DNA of 7,136 nucleotides, taken from NCBI GenBank assembly GCA_036009105.1, contig DASYMJ010000012.1, positions 1 through 7,136 on the forward strand, read 5' to 3'. Source of the DNA: JAFAVZ01 sp036009105 (GTDB lineage: Bacteria > Acidobacteriota > Thermoanaerobaculia > Gp7-AA8). The translations under genes were made by a program, and so were the position numbers. The notes beneath the pieces are model-generated. The model saw only the letters and a list, made by a program, of their open reading frames with translations, was not told where the DNA came from and did not search any database. Below are positions 1 through 6,324 of the stretch, piece after piece (position 1 is the first letter of the stretch; each line of letters starts with the position of its first letter).

Positions 1-2438
1 CGCTGCGGCAGGTGGCGATGCTGCCATCGCGCGAGCTCGGCGGCGGCTTCGTCGTCGGCATGGCCGTTTCGCCGAGGTCGGGGAACGTGTGGGTGAGCCA
101 GAACGCGGGGCTGCTGGAGATCGACGGCAAATCATTCCGCATCGTCTCCCGCGTGTCGAAGGCGGATGGCCTCATCGATGATGAAGCGTGGGCCTATGGG
201 CCGATTGCGGTCGGCCTGGACGGCCGCATCTATCTCGCCACGCCCAGCGGCATCTCCGTGTACGACCCCGCGCTGCGCGAGCCGAACACCGCGCCGCCGC
301 CGGTCGTGCTGCGCCGCGTCGACTTCCGTGAGTCGCGCAGCGGCAACGAGATCGGCATCGAGTACGCGGCGCTCACCTTCAGCGACGAGGCGCGCGTCCG
401 CTACCGCACGCGGCTGGCCGGCTTCGACAACTGGTCGGCGGAGAAGAGCGACACCAAGATCCGCTACACGAACCTGCCGGCGTACGTCTTCCCGCGCACG
501 TACGCGTTCGAGGTGATGGCGCGCAACAGCGACGGCGTCTGGTCGCGCATGCCGCTGCGCTACCCGTTCCGGGTGCAGCCGGCCATCTGGTTCCGCTGGT
601 GGGCCTGCCTCCTCTACATCGCCCTCATCTTCCTCGGCGCGCACATCGCGAACCGGCTGCGCACGCGGCGCCTGAAGCGGCGCAACCGCGAGCTGGAGGA
701 GCTCGTCTCCGCTCGCACCGAGGAGCTGCGGGCGCAGGCGCAGGAGCTCGCGACGGTGGACGGCATCGTGGAGACCATCAACCGCGAAGTGGTGCTGGAG
801 AACCTGCTCAAGACGATCCTGGAGCAGGGGATGAAGCTCTTCCCCCAGGCGGAGAAGGCGGCGTTCCTGAGGTTCGACCACGAGCTCCGGCGCACCGAAG
901 TCGTGGCCGTGACCGGCTACGACGCGGAGATCTTCCGCGGGCTGGGACTCACCATCGAAGAGGCCACGCGCCGCTACTCCGAGTCGTCGGAGCAACTGGA
1001 AGAAGGCGTCTATCTCATCCGCGAGGAGCAGATCCGCGGCCTGCCCGGCAGCGACAAGACCGGGCATCTGCCCGTGCCGAAATCGATGCTGGCCATGGCC
1101 GTCACGCTCGGCGGCCGGGTGGAGGGCTACCTCATCTTCGACAACTTCACGAACGCGGACGCCTTCAGCCGCTCCGATCTGCGCAAGCTCGCGCGCGTCC
1201 GCGAGCACGCGGTGTCCGCCATCTCCAAGGCGCGCATCCTGCGCGAGCTGCAGGTGAAGAACCGCCAGGCGGAGGAGGCGAACGCGGCGAAGAGCACCTT
1301 CCTGGCGAACATGTCGCACGAGCTGCGCACGCCGATGAACGCCATCATCGGCTTCTCCGAGATCCTGGTGGAGCGCCTGGGCGAACAGATGGAGGCGAAG
1401 TACGTAGGGTTTCTCAAGTCCATCCTCAGCTCCGGCCAGCACCTGCTGGAGATCATCAACGACATCCTCGACCTCTCCAAGGTGGAGGCGGGGAAGATGG
1501 AGCTGTTGCCGGAGACGTTTCCCGTGCGCGGCGCGATCGAGAGCGTTTGCCAGGTAATGCGCGGCCTCTCCGCGCGGCGCGGCATCTCATTCGAAGTGGA
1601 AGTGGAGCCGGGCGTCGAAGAGATCGAGACCGACCAGGCGAAGTTCAAGCAGGTGCTCTACAACCTGCTGTCGAATGCGGTGAAGTTCTCCAAGTCGAAT
1701 GACGTGGTGACCATCCGCGCGCGCGCCATCGAGGACGATCGCATCGCCGTGTCGGTGATCGATCGCGGGATCGGCATCGCGCCGGAGAACCGCAAGCTGA
1801 TCTTCGAGGAGTTCCGCCAGATCGACAGCGCCGCGAACCGGCGCCACGGCGGCACGGGCCTCGGCCTCTCGCTGGTGCGCAAGTTCATCGAGCTGCAGGG
1901 CGGCTCGATCGAGGTGGAGAGCACGCTCGGCAGCGGCAGCACCTTCACTTTCCAGCTGCCGCGCCGCTTCCAGGGGGCGACGATCCCCAGCCCCATCGTC
2001 AGCCCGGACGGCACGGTGATCCCGCCCGGCGAGCGGGTGCTGGTGGTGGAGGACGAGAACGACTCGTACGACGCCTTGAGCGCGTATCTGCTATCGGGCG
2101 GCTTCACGGCCATCCGGGCGCGGACGGGGGAAGAAGCGTTGCGTCTGGCGAAAACCGTGCAGCCGGTGGCGATCACGCTCGATGTGGTGCTGCCGGGCAT
2201 CGAAGGGTGGGAAGTGTTGCGCCGCCTGCGCGCCGATGCGACCACGCGCGACATCCCGGTGGTGATCCTCTCCGTGGTGGACAACCGCGAGCTCGGCATC
2301 GCGGTCGGCGCGGACGACTACTTCGTCAAGCCGGTGGAGTGGCCGCGCCTGATGCGCCGCCTCTCCGAGCTCACCCGTGAGAGCCGGTCTTCCGCGGCTG
2401 CTGGTCCTCCGCCGGCGACCGCGGCGAAGTCAGCTTGA
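1..2438 (+). CDS. Hybrid sensor histidine kinase (propeller/Y_Y_Y - TM - GAF-like - HisKA - HATPase - receiver), 5' partial
   Basis: Membrane sensor kinase that would autophosphorylate on a histidine and pass the phosphate to its own receiver domain. The frame is open to the left edge, so the N-terminus is missing. Residues here count from the GTG at position 12, which lies inside the propeller and is probably not the true start. Seen: two propeller-like blades (about 17-40 and 64-85), a Y_Y_Y domain (about 115-190, with LAGFDNW and NSDGVWS), one transmembrane helix (about 193-212), a charged coiled coil (about 215-247), a GAF-like region (about 248-405), HisKA with H436 in MSHELRTP, HATPase with N-box N551/N555, G1 DRGIGIA (584-590) and G2 GGTGLGLSL (613-621), then a receiver with E680/D681, phospho-acceptor D724, S754 and K773. 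No HPt or DNA-binding domain follows; the last 23 residues are low-complexity. All catalytic motifs are intact. The signal sensed is unknown. Confidence 0.96.
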   Translation, partial: LRQVAMLPSRELGGGFVVGMAVSPRSGNVWVSQNAGLLEIDGKSFRIVSRVSKADGLIDDEAWAYGPIAVGLDGRIYLATPSGISVYDPALREPNTAPPPVVLRRVDFRESRSGNEIGIEYAALTFSDEARVRYRTRLAGFDNWSAEKSDTKIRYTNLPAYVFPRTYAFEVMARNSDGVWSRMPLRYPFRVQPAIWFRWWACLLYIALIFLGAHIANRLRTRRLKRRNRELEELVSARTEELRAQAQELATVDGIVETINREVVLENLLKTILEQGMKLFPQAEKAAFLRFDHELRRTEVVAVTGYDAEIFRGLGLTIEEATRRYSESSEQLEEGVYLIREEQIRGLPGSDKTGHLPVPKSMLAMAVTLGGRVEGYLIFDNFTNADAFSRSDLRKLARVREHAVSAISKARILRELQVKNRQAEEANAAKSTFLANMSHELRTPMNAIIGFSEILVERLGEQMEAKYVGFLKSILSSGQHLLEIINDILDLSKVEAGKMELLPETFPVRGAIESVCQVMRGLSARRGISFEVEVEPGVEEIETDQAKFKQVLYNLLSNAVKFSKSNDVVTIRARAIEDDRIAVSVIDRGIGIAPENRKLIFEEFRQIDSAANRRHGGTGLGLSLVRKFIELQGGSIEVESTLGSGSTFTFQLPRRFQGATIPSPIVSPDGTVIPPGERVLVVEDENDSYDALSAYLLSGGFTAIRARTGEEALRLAKTVQPVAITLDVVLPGIEGWEVLRRLRADATTRDIPVVILSVVDNRELGIAVGADDYFVKPVEWPRLMRRLSELTRESRSSAAAGPPPATAAKSA

Positions 2439-3240
2439 GCGCGGTGATGACCTCGCCCGGCTCGCTCTCCTCCTCGGGCGGCGTGCGCAGCATCAGCGTG
2501 AGCACGCCGACGCCGATCAGGCCGAGGATCATGAGGAAGATGCCGCGGCCGGTAGCGGCGTTGTCCGCGTTCGGCGCGGGTTGAGGTGCCTGCCGTTGCT
2601 GCTGTTGAGCGAGGGGCGGTCGGCGATCAGTGATCGGAGGGACGGGGGCGGCCACCGGTTCGGGAACAGCCACGGCCAACGCGGGCGCGGGCGCAGGTTT
2701 CGGTACAGCCGCGACGCGCGCAACGCGCCGCTGCTGCGGAGCGGTTCTCCTGATCGCCGATCGCTGCTCGCCGCTCGCCACCACCCGGATCTCGGGCGCG
2801 GCCACCGCCCCGCTCAACGCGCGTTCGAGCAGAAACGCCCGCGTCTCCGCGGTCGGCCAGAACGCGACGCCGTGGCTGTCCACCACGCGGTAGTCATCGA
2901 TGTAGGCCGCGAAGCCGGGATACCGCCGCGCGAGGCGCGCGTGCAGCTCTTCGCCGAAAAACGCGCCGAAGCGATCGGTCTGCGAGTAGCTCCAGAGCTC
3001 GTGGAGGTCGGCGAAGGCGGGGGTGGGATGGGCGGCGTAGAGGGCGTTGAAGGCGGTGAAGTCGCCCGAGCGCGCGGCGTCCGCGATGGTGGTGGTGACC
3101 GGCGCGGTCTCGTGCGCCGGCTCGACTTCGGTGGTGACCTGGGGGAGCGGCGCCCGGGCCGTCACGACCGGCAAGGGCTCTTCCCCGATCGCCGAGAACG
3201 TCAACAGAAAGACGAGCGCGACACCGAAGCCCTTGCCCAC
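2371..3240 (-). CDS. Exported membrane-anchored protein of unknown function
   Basis: I do not recognise this 289-residue protein. It starts with a short export signal (K3, hydrophobic stretch about 5-18). Next comes a probable folded part (about 52-143) rich in aromatic residues, with motifs such as DLHELWSY and YIDDYRVVDS. A proline/alanine- and glutamine-rich linker (about 165-228) follows, then one hydrophobic helix (about 232-251) and a charged tail of 38 residues. This suggests a periplasmic domain on a flexible stalk, anchored by a C-terminal helix with the tail in the cytoplasm; the topology is inferred. The GTG start is supported by a GGGAGG ribosome binding site five bases upstream and by the signal peptide beginning there. 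It lies 58 bp downstream of the 151-residue protein gene and is probably co-transcribed with it. Its last 22 codons overlap the kinase gene on the other strand. Confidence 0.85.
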   Translation of the reverse strand: MGKGFGVALVFLLTFSAIGEEPLPVVTARAPLPQVTTEVEPAHETAPVTTTIADAARSGDFTAFNALYAAHPTPAFADLHELWSYSQTDRFGAFFGEELHARLARRYPGFAAYIDDYRVVDSHGVAFWPTAETRAFLLERALSGAVAAPEIRVVASGEQRSAIRRTAPQQRRVARVAAVPKPAPAPALAVAVPEPVAAPVPPITDRRPPLAQQQQRQAPQPAPNADNAATGRGIFLMILGLIGVGVLTLMLRTPPEEESEPGEVITALKLTSPRSPAEDQQPRKTGSHG

Positions 3241-3245
3241 GCGAT

Positions 3246-3251
3246 CCTCCC
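3246..3251 (-). promoter_or_regulatory. Ribosome binding site of the 289-residue protein gene
   Basis: The minus strand reads GGGAGG, then five bases, then GTG. This strong Shine-Dalgarno match fixes the GTG start at 3240. It directly abuts the arm of the inverted repeat at 3252-3279, so folding of that hairpin could affect ribosome access. Confidence 0.75.
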
Positions 3252-3279
3252 GAACGGCGGGAAATACGGACTGCCGTTC
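3252..3279 (-). repeat. Inverted repeat (hairpin B) just upstream of the ribosome binding site
   Basis: On the minus strand the arms GAACGGC and GCCGTTC form a perfect 7-bp stem around a 14-base loop. The 3' arm touches the GGGAGG ribosome binding site of the downstream gene. A smaller alternative stem, ACGG-CAGT-CCGT, uses part of the 5' arm and would exclude the larger one. There is no T-tract after it, so it is not a typical intrinsic terminator. A role in translation control or mRNA stability is inferred. Confidence 0.5.
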
Positions 3280-3280
3280 T

Positions 3281-3301
3281 TAGGCGCTCAGTGTACGCCT
3301 A
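3281..3301 (-). repeat. Inverted repeat (hairpin A) spanning the stop codon of the 151-residue protein gene
   Basis: On the minus strand TAGGCG and CGCCTA form a perfect 6-bp stem around a 9-base loop; the first three bases are the stop codon TAG of the upstream gene. One base separates it from hairpin B, so the two stems fill nearly the whole intergenic gap. No T-run follows, which argues against a classic terminator. Confidence 0.5.
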
Positions 3302-3754
3302 TTTGGAGGCGGTCCGGGTTTGCGCCCCGAGCAAACGGGCGGTCTCGATCAACTCCTGAATGGTCGTCTGATCCTTGCCGCTGGCCTGGAGCAGATAGAT
3401 GCGGATCGCGCTGCCCACCGGGATCACCGAGTTGGCCGGCTCGCCATAGAACTTCTCGAGGCCGGAGACGAGCTCGAAGCCGCTCACCTTGCCCGCCGTC
3501 GAGGTCTGCCGCTCCGTGCGCGCCGCGAGATTGGCGCATGCCGTGTTGGGTCCGGACGCCACGTCGATTTTGCCCAGAGCGTCCTGATAGCCCTGCGCAT
3601 AGCCGATGGACCAGAAGAGCTTCTCCGTGCTGCTGAGCTTGAGCCAGTCTTCACCATTCGACGGGGGATTGATCTCCGGGGTCGTCGGCCGGTCCGCCGC
3701 GAAGCTGGAGACAGTGAGGAGCAGCAGGGCGAAACCGAGGGCCAGTCTTTTCAT
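3299..3754 (-). CDS. Small secreted protein of unknown function
   Basis: A 151-residue protein with a clear Sec signal peptide (K2 R3, hydrophobic 4-18, likely cleavage near the SSFAA/D junction at 20-21), so the mature product is about 130 residues and periplasmic or secreted. The mature part shows NGEDW (33-37), GYAQGYQDAL (51-60) and, after a gap holding the single cysteine C73, FYGEPANSVIPVGSA (102-116). This spacing (NG..W, G...G, then FY....N..I....A) resembles small exported bacterial proteins of unassigned function; I infer the similarity from memory of the pattern and cannot name a family with certainty. The ATG is preceded by GGAAGGTGG, whose AGGTGG ends six bases before it. It has its own likely promoter in the 109-bp gap behind the TPR gene and is followed after 58 bp by the gene for the anchored 289-residue protein. 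Confidence 0.87.
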   Translation of the reverse strand: MKRLALGFALLLLTVSSFAADRPTTPEINPPSNGEDWLKLSSTEKLFWSIGYAQGYQDALGKIDVASGPNTACANLAARTERQTSTAGKVSGFELVSGLEKFYGEPANSVIPVGSAIRIYLLQASGKDQTTIQELIETARLLGAQTRTASK

Positions 3755-3760
3755 GAGATG

Positions 3761-3769
3761 CCACCTTCC
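3761..3769 (-). promoter_or_regulatory. Ribosome binding site of the 151-residue protein gene
   Basis: The minus strand reads GGAAGGTGG; its AGGTGG core ends six bases before the ATG at 3754. This supports the start that also gives a well-formed signal peptide. Confidence 0.6.
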
Positions 3770-3789
3770 GCGCGCGGGGCCACAATTGC

Positions 3790-3807
3790 AGAATTTGGGC
3801 GGATTCT
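3790..3807. promoter_or_regulatory. Candidate operator: 5-bp inverted repeat across the -10 and start site
   Basis: The arms AGAAT and ATTCT, separated by eight bases, form an 18-bp dyad. One arm lies within the predicted -10 element and the centre falls near the predicted transcription start. That position suits a repressor site, but a 5-bp dyad in an AT-rich patch can arise by chance. Confidence 0.22.
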
Positions 3808-3829
3808 ACCAAAAAAGCAGAGATTGCAA
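3803..3829 (-). promoter_or_regulatory. Likely sigma-70-type promoter for the 151-residue protein gene
   Basis: On the minus strand there is an extended -10 element, TGG followed by TAGAAT (TAGAAT at 3803-3808; five of six consensus bases plus the TG motif). A weaker -35, TTGCAA (3824-3829), lies 15 bases upstream. The spacer holds six Ts and the region is clearly more AT-rich than its surroundings. Transcription would start near 3796, giving a leader of about 42 bases that includes the ribosome binding site. It would let the 151- and 289-residue protein genes be expressed apart from the TPR gene. Not verified experimentally. Confidence 0.5.
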
Positions 3830-3863
3830 CTTCGATCTTTCCAACAGGTTCGACGCTGCCGGC

Positions 3864-4913
3864 TCAGTCGATTGCGCCTTCGATCTTGGCGCGATAACGG
3901 GCAACATCGGGAGTCACTTCGATGAAGGGCAACGCGGCCGCGAGCTCGCGTTTCGCCTCGTCGTAGCGGCCGGTTTCGTAAAGCGCGACGGCCATGTAGA
4001 AGTGATACGGCTCCTCGCCCGAGCGCAGCCCTCCGGACCGCTCGAACGCGCGGAGCGAGTCGTTGAACGCGCGCGCCCGATACAGCCCCTCGGCCAGCCG
4101 CACGTAGCCGGCGTGATCGAAGCTGGCGTTCTCCAGCAGCTCGCGATAGATCGTCCGCGCCGTCGGCAGGTCGTTGCGGCCCAGGGCGCTCTCCGCCTCG
4201 GCGATCCGTCGGTCCGGCGAGATCGCCGGCAGCGCGGGAGCCGGCTTCGGCTTCGCCGCGGAGGTCTGGGACGGCGGCTGCGGCACGGGCGACTGCGGCG
4301 TGGGCTGGGGCAAGGTGCGTGGCGCGGGGGCAGGGGCAGGTGTGGGCGGCCGGGTGGCGCGGGCGGGGGGCGGAGGTGTGTCCGGCAGCGGCGTGGCGGG
4401 CGACGGGCCCTGCGGCTGGGGCACCGGTGTCGGCTGCTCCCGATGGTCGTGCGGATCGTTGATCGAGCGCTGGTTGCCGGAGACCTCCGGAGGCGTGCCG
4501 GTCGCTCCGCTGCCGCCGTGCAGGCGCTCGAAGTCGACCGAGGTCAGCAGTTTCTTCGCCACCGCCTCGAACTCCAGGCGCGTGCCGGCCGGGATGTCCA
4601 GGCTCGAATAGCGCTTCTCGACGCGCTCCGCGGTGAGGATGCGCTGGATGGCGTTGCGGGTGTCCGTCTCGCGCTTGAGCTTGTCCGAGGCGAGCGCGAT
4701 GTAGACCTGCGCGGTCTCGAACTCCGGCACCGAGTCGAGCAGACCGAACGCGGCGATGCGCAGCTCTTTGAGCGACTGCTCATGCCGGCCGGCGTCATAC
4801 GTCACGATGCCGCGCCGCAGAAGCCCCGAATAAAAATCGGATGCAGCTTGCGCCGCCGGCGCGGCGAGCGCGACCAGGAGGACCACCAATGCTGTGTTTC
4901 TCGAGCGTCTCAT
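3864..4913 (-). CDS. Secreted TPR-repeat protein with proline-rich linker
   Basis: A 349-residue exported protein probably acting as a protein-protein scaffold in the periplasm. Seen: a Sec signal peptide (R2 R3 R5, hydrophobic 8-20, likely cleavage after AQA at 21-23); an N-terminal helical segment (about 26-125) that looks TPR-like (GIVTYDAGRHEQSLKELR, then LRIAAFGLLD); a linker about 40% proline (about 161-230) with PAPAPAP and QP/TP runs; and about three C-terminal TPR-like helix pairs (about 233-334, for example YMAVALYETGRYDEAKREL). No catalytic motif is visible. The ATG gives a textbook signal peptide, but no clear Shine-Dalgarno sequence precedes it. It is first in the minus-strand gene set and divergent from the oxidoreductase gene. 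Similar proteins with two TPR-like parts around a Pro-rich spacer occur in Acidobacteriota (general knowledge). The partner is unknown. Confidence 0.91.
   Translation of the reverse strand: MRRSRNTALVVLLVALAAPAAQAASDFYSGLLRRGIVTYDAGRHEQSLKELRIAAFGLLDSVPEFETAQVYIALASDKLKRETDTRNAIQRILTAERVEKRYSSLDIPAGTRLEFEAVAKKLLTSVDFERLHGGSGATGTPPEVSGNQRSINDPHDHREQPTPVPQPQGPSPATPLPDTPPPPARATRPPTPAPAPAPRTLPQPTPQSPVPQPPSQTSAAKPKPAPALPAISPDRRIAEAESALGRNDLPTARTIYRELLENASFDHAGYVRLAEGLYRARAFNDSLRAFERSGGLRSGEEPYHFYMAVALYETGRYDEAKRELAAALPFIEVTPDVARYRAKIEGAID
4326..4370 (+). other. Potential G-quadruplex motif on the template strand of the TPR gene
   Basis: Six runs of three or more Gs (4326-4330, 4333-4336, 4344-4346, 4352-4354, 4361-4363, 4365-4370) are separated by loops of 2, 7, 5, 6 and 1 bases, which meets the usual G3+N1-7 rule. 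They are the complement of the CCN proline codons of the linker. The motif is visible; any effect on transcription or replication is inferred. Confidence 0.5.
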
Positions 4914-4990
4914 TTACGGGTCAATTCTCGACCACAACGGCGCGGACGGAGAACTGCTGCTTGATGGAAACGCGGACCGAAGCCACGATT

Positions 4991-5018
4991 TTGCCACAGG
5001 TTGCGGTTGCGCTACCAT
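4991..5018 (+). promoter_or_regulatory. Likely promoter of the FAD oxidoreductase gene
   Basis: A -35-like TTGCCA (4991-4996, five of six consensus bases) and a -10-like TACCAT (5013-5018, four of six) are 16 bases apart. The predicted start near 5025 is only about seven bases from the GTG at 5032. That fits the absence of a Shine-Dalgarno sequence there and suggests a leaderless or nearly leaderless mRNA. On the opposite strand, TGG followed by CAAAAT (4988-4996) could be an extended -10 for the TPR gene and overlaps the same bases. Confidence 0.4.
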
Positions 5019-5031
5019 CCGCGACGGTTCC

Positions 5032-6324
5032 GTGAGCAAGAACGTCATCATCGTAGGCGGAGGGCTGGCGGGCCTCGCCGCCTCCATTTATCTAGCCAGG
5101 GCCGGCAAAAGCGTCACCATCTTCGAGAAGAAACGCCAGCTGGGCGGACGGGCCATCACCCACCTTCGTCACGGCTACCGTTTCAACCTGGGGCCGCATG
5201 CGGTCTACCGCGGCGGCGGTGCCATGGCGGTCTATCGCGAGCTCGGCATCGCGCTCCGCGGCGGCAATCCGAAGGCGCGCGGCTTCGCGCTGTACGGCGG
5301 CGAGCGCTACCGCCTCCCCGCCGGCCCCTTCTCCCTCCTCTTCAGCGGCCTGCTCGGCGCGAAGGGGAAGCTCGAGGCGGCCGCTGTACTCTTTCGCCTA
5401 CGCCGGATCAATCCGAAGCCGTACGCTGCGATGACCGCCCGCGAGTGGCTCGACCGCGAGATTCGCGACGCCCGCCTGCGCGAGCTGCTGGCCGCCTACA
5501 TCCGCCTCGCCACCTACACCGACGCGCCGGAGCAACTGAGCGCCGAAGCCGCGCTCGCCCAGCTGCGCCTCGTGTTCCGCGGCGTGATGTACGTCGACGA
5601 AGGATGGCAGAAGATCGTCGACGCGCTGCACAGCCACGCCGTGACCGCCGGCGTGAACTTCGTCACCAGCTCGCGCGTGGTGCGCGTCGATCACGACGAC
5701 CGGGTGCGCGGCGTGGAGCTCGGCGGCCTGGAGCTGGAAGACCGCAACGACACGATGTCCGTGGCGGTGCCGGACATCCCTCCGGAGGGAGTGCACGGGA
5801 CGCGGTTGCCGGCGGACGTGGTGCTGCTCGCCGTCGATCCGGAATCGGTGGAGGAACTGGTCGGCGAGGAGCTGCGCAACCAGGCCACGCCGGTCGTCGC
5901 CGCCTGCCTCGATGTCGCCGTGTCGAAACTCCCCGTCAAAGACACAACGTTCGCCCTCGGCATCGACCAGCCTCTCTACTTTTCCGTGCACTCATCGTGG
6001 GCGCAGCTGACGCCGCGCGGCGGCGCGCTCATTCACGCCATGAAGTACCGCGGCGACGGCTCCGCGCCGGCCGGCGAGCGCGAGCTCGAACTGCTCCTCG
6101 ACCAGCTGCAGCCCGGCTGGCGCGACGTGGTCGTGCACCGCCGCTATCTCCCCTCGATGATCGTCTCCAACGCGCTGCACGAGCTGCGCACGCCGCGTCC
6201 CGCGCCGGAGACGCCCATCCGCGGCCTCTACGTGGCGGGGGACTGGGTGGGGGAGCAGGGGATGCTCAGCGACGCGGCGCTCTCCAGTGCGCGCGCCGCG
6301 GCGCAGGCGATCATCGCGCAGTGA
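5032..6324 (+). CDS. FAD-dependent oxidoreductase (phytoene desaturase / protoporphyrinogen oxidase superfamily)
   Basis: A 430-residue flavoprotein expected to oxidise or desaturate a hydrophobic substrate; the substrate cannot be read from sequence. Seen: an N-terminal Rossmann motif NVIIVGGGLAGL (4-15; G9, G11, G14) with E32 as the likely ribose-binding acid, the LGGR motif (37-40) typical of this superfamily, and the C-terminal FAD-closing motif GLYVAGDWVGEQGML (398-412). There is no signal peptide, so it is probably cytosolic or membrane-associated. The GTG at 5032 is chosen because the Rossmann strand starts three residues later; an in-frame ATG at 4894 would add 46 unrelated residues and overlap the TPR gene. 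At 430 residues it is shorter than carotenoid desaturases (roughly 490-510). Residues 231-258 are a longer, acidic segment than usual before LPADVVLLAV. It is divergent from the TPR gene and convergent with the permease gene. No carotenoid or heme gene is nearby to fix the pathway. Confidence 0.94.
   Translation: MSKNVIIVGGGLAGLAASIYLARAGKSVTIFEKKRQLGGRAITHLRHGYRFNLGPHAVYRGGGAMAVYRELGIALRGGNPKARGFALYGGERYRLPAGPFSLLFSGLLGAKGKLEAAAVLFRLRRINPKPYAAMTAREWLDREIRDARLRELLAAYIRLATYTDAPEQLSAEAALAQLRLVFRGVMYVDEGWQKIVDALHSHAVTAGVNFVTSSRVVRVDHDDRVRGVELGGLELEDRNDTMSVAVPDIPPEGVHGTRLPADVVLLAVDPESVEELVGEELRNQATPVVAACLDVAVSKLPVKDTTFALGIDQPLYFSVHSSWAQLTPRGGALIHAMKYRGDGSAPAGERELELLLDQLQPGWRDVVVHRRYLPSMIVSNALHELRTPRPAPETPIRGLYVAGDWVGEQGMLSDAALSSARAAAQAIIAQ

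Noticed and set aside
132..1442. 436-codon open frame on the minus strand inside the kinase gene
   Set aside because: Opposite-strand shadow of a GC-rich gene: rich in Arg, Ala, Leu, His and Asp, without a recognisable domain, while the plus strand encodes intact kinase motifs.
2377..3636. 419-codon plus-strand open frame opposite the 289- and 151-residue protein genes
   Set aside because: Runs over two genes and their gap, with Arg/Gly-rich composition. The minus-strand frames have signal peptides and ribosome binding sites; this one has neither.
3768..3777. Palindrome CCGCGCGCGG in the leader of the 151-residue protein gene
   Set aside because: Simple alternating GC sequence, likely by chance at this base composition; it has no loop for a stable hairpin.
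3811..3831. Six-T run on the minus strand after the TPR gene as an intrinsic terminator
   Set aside because: Only a 4-bp stem (AGAT/ATCT) with a 10-base loop precedes it, and it is not adjacent to the T-run. The run fits better as the spacer of the promoter.
3606..4964. 452-codon plus-strand open frame opposite the TPR gene
   Set aside because: Crosses two genes and a promoter-like gap, with simple Arg/Gly-rich composition arising as the complement of Pro/Ala codons.
4941..4980. Direct repeat CGCGGACGGA / CGCGGACCGA exactly 30 bp apart in the divergent region
   Set aside because: The word CGCGGAC also occurs inside several coding regions of this window (for example near 1155 and 2308), so two copies are close to background in such GC-rich DNA.
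4894..5031. Upstream in-frame ATG that would lengthen the FAD oxidoreductase by 46 residues
   Set aside because: The extension has no similarity to the fold, overlaps the start of the TPR gene, and would place the N-terminal Rossmann strand deep inside the protein.
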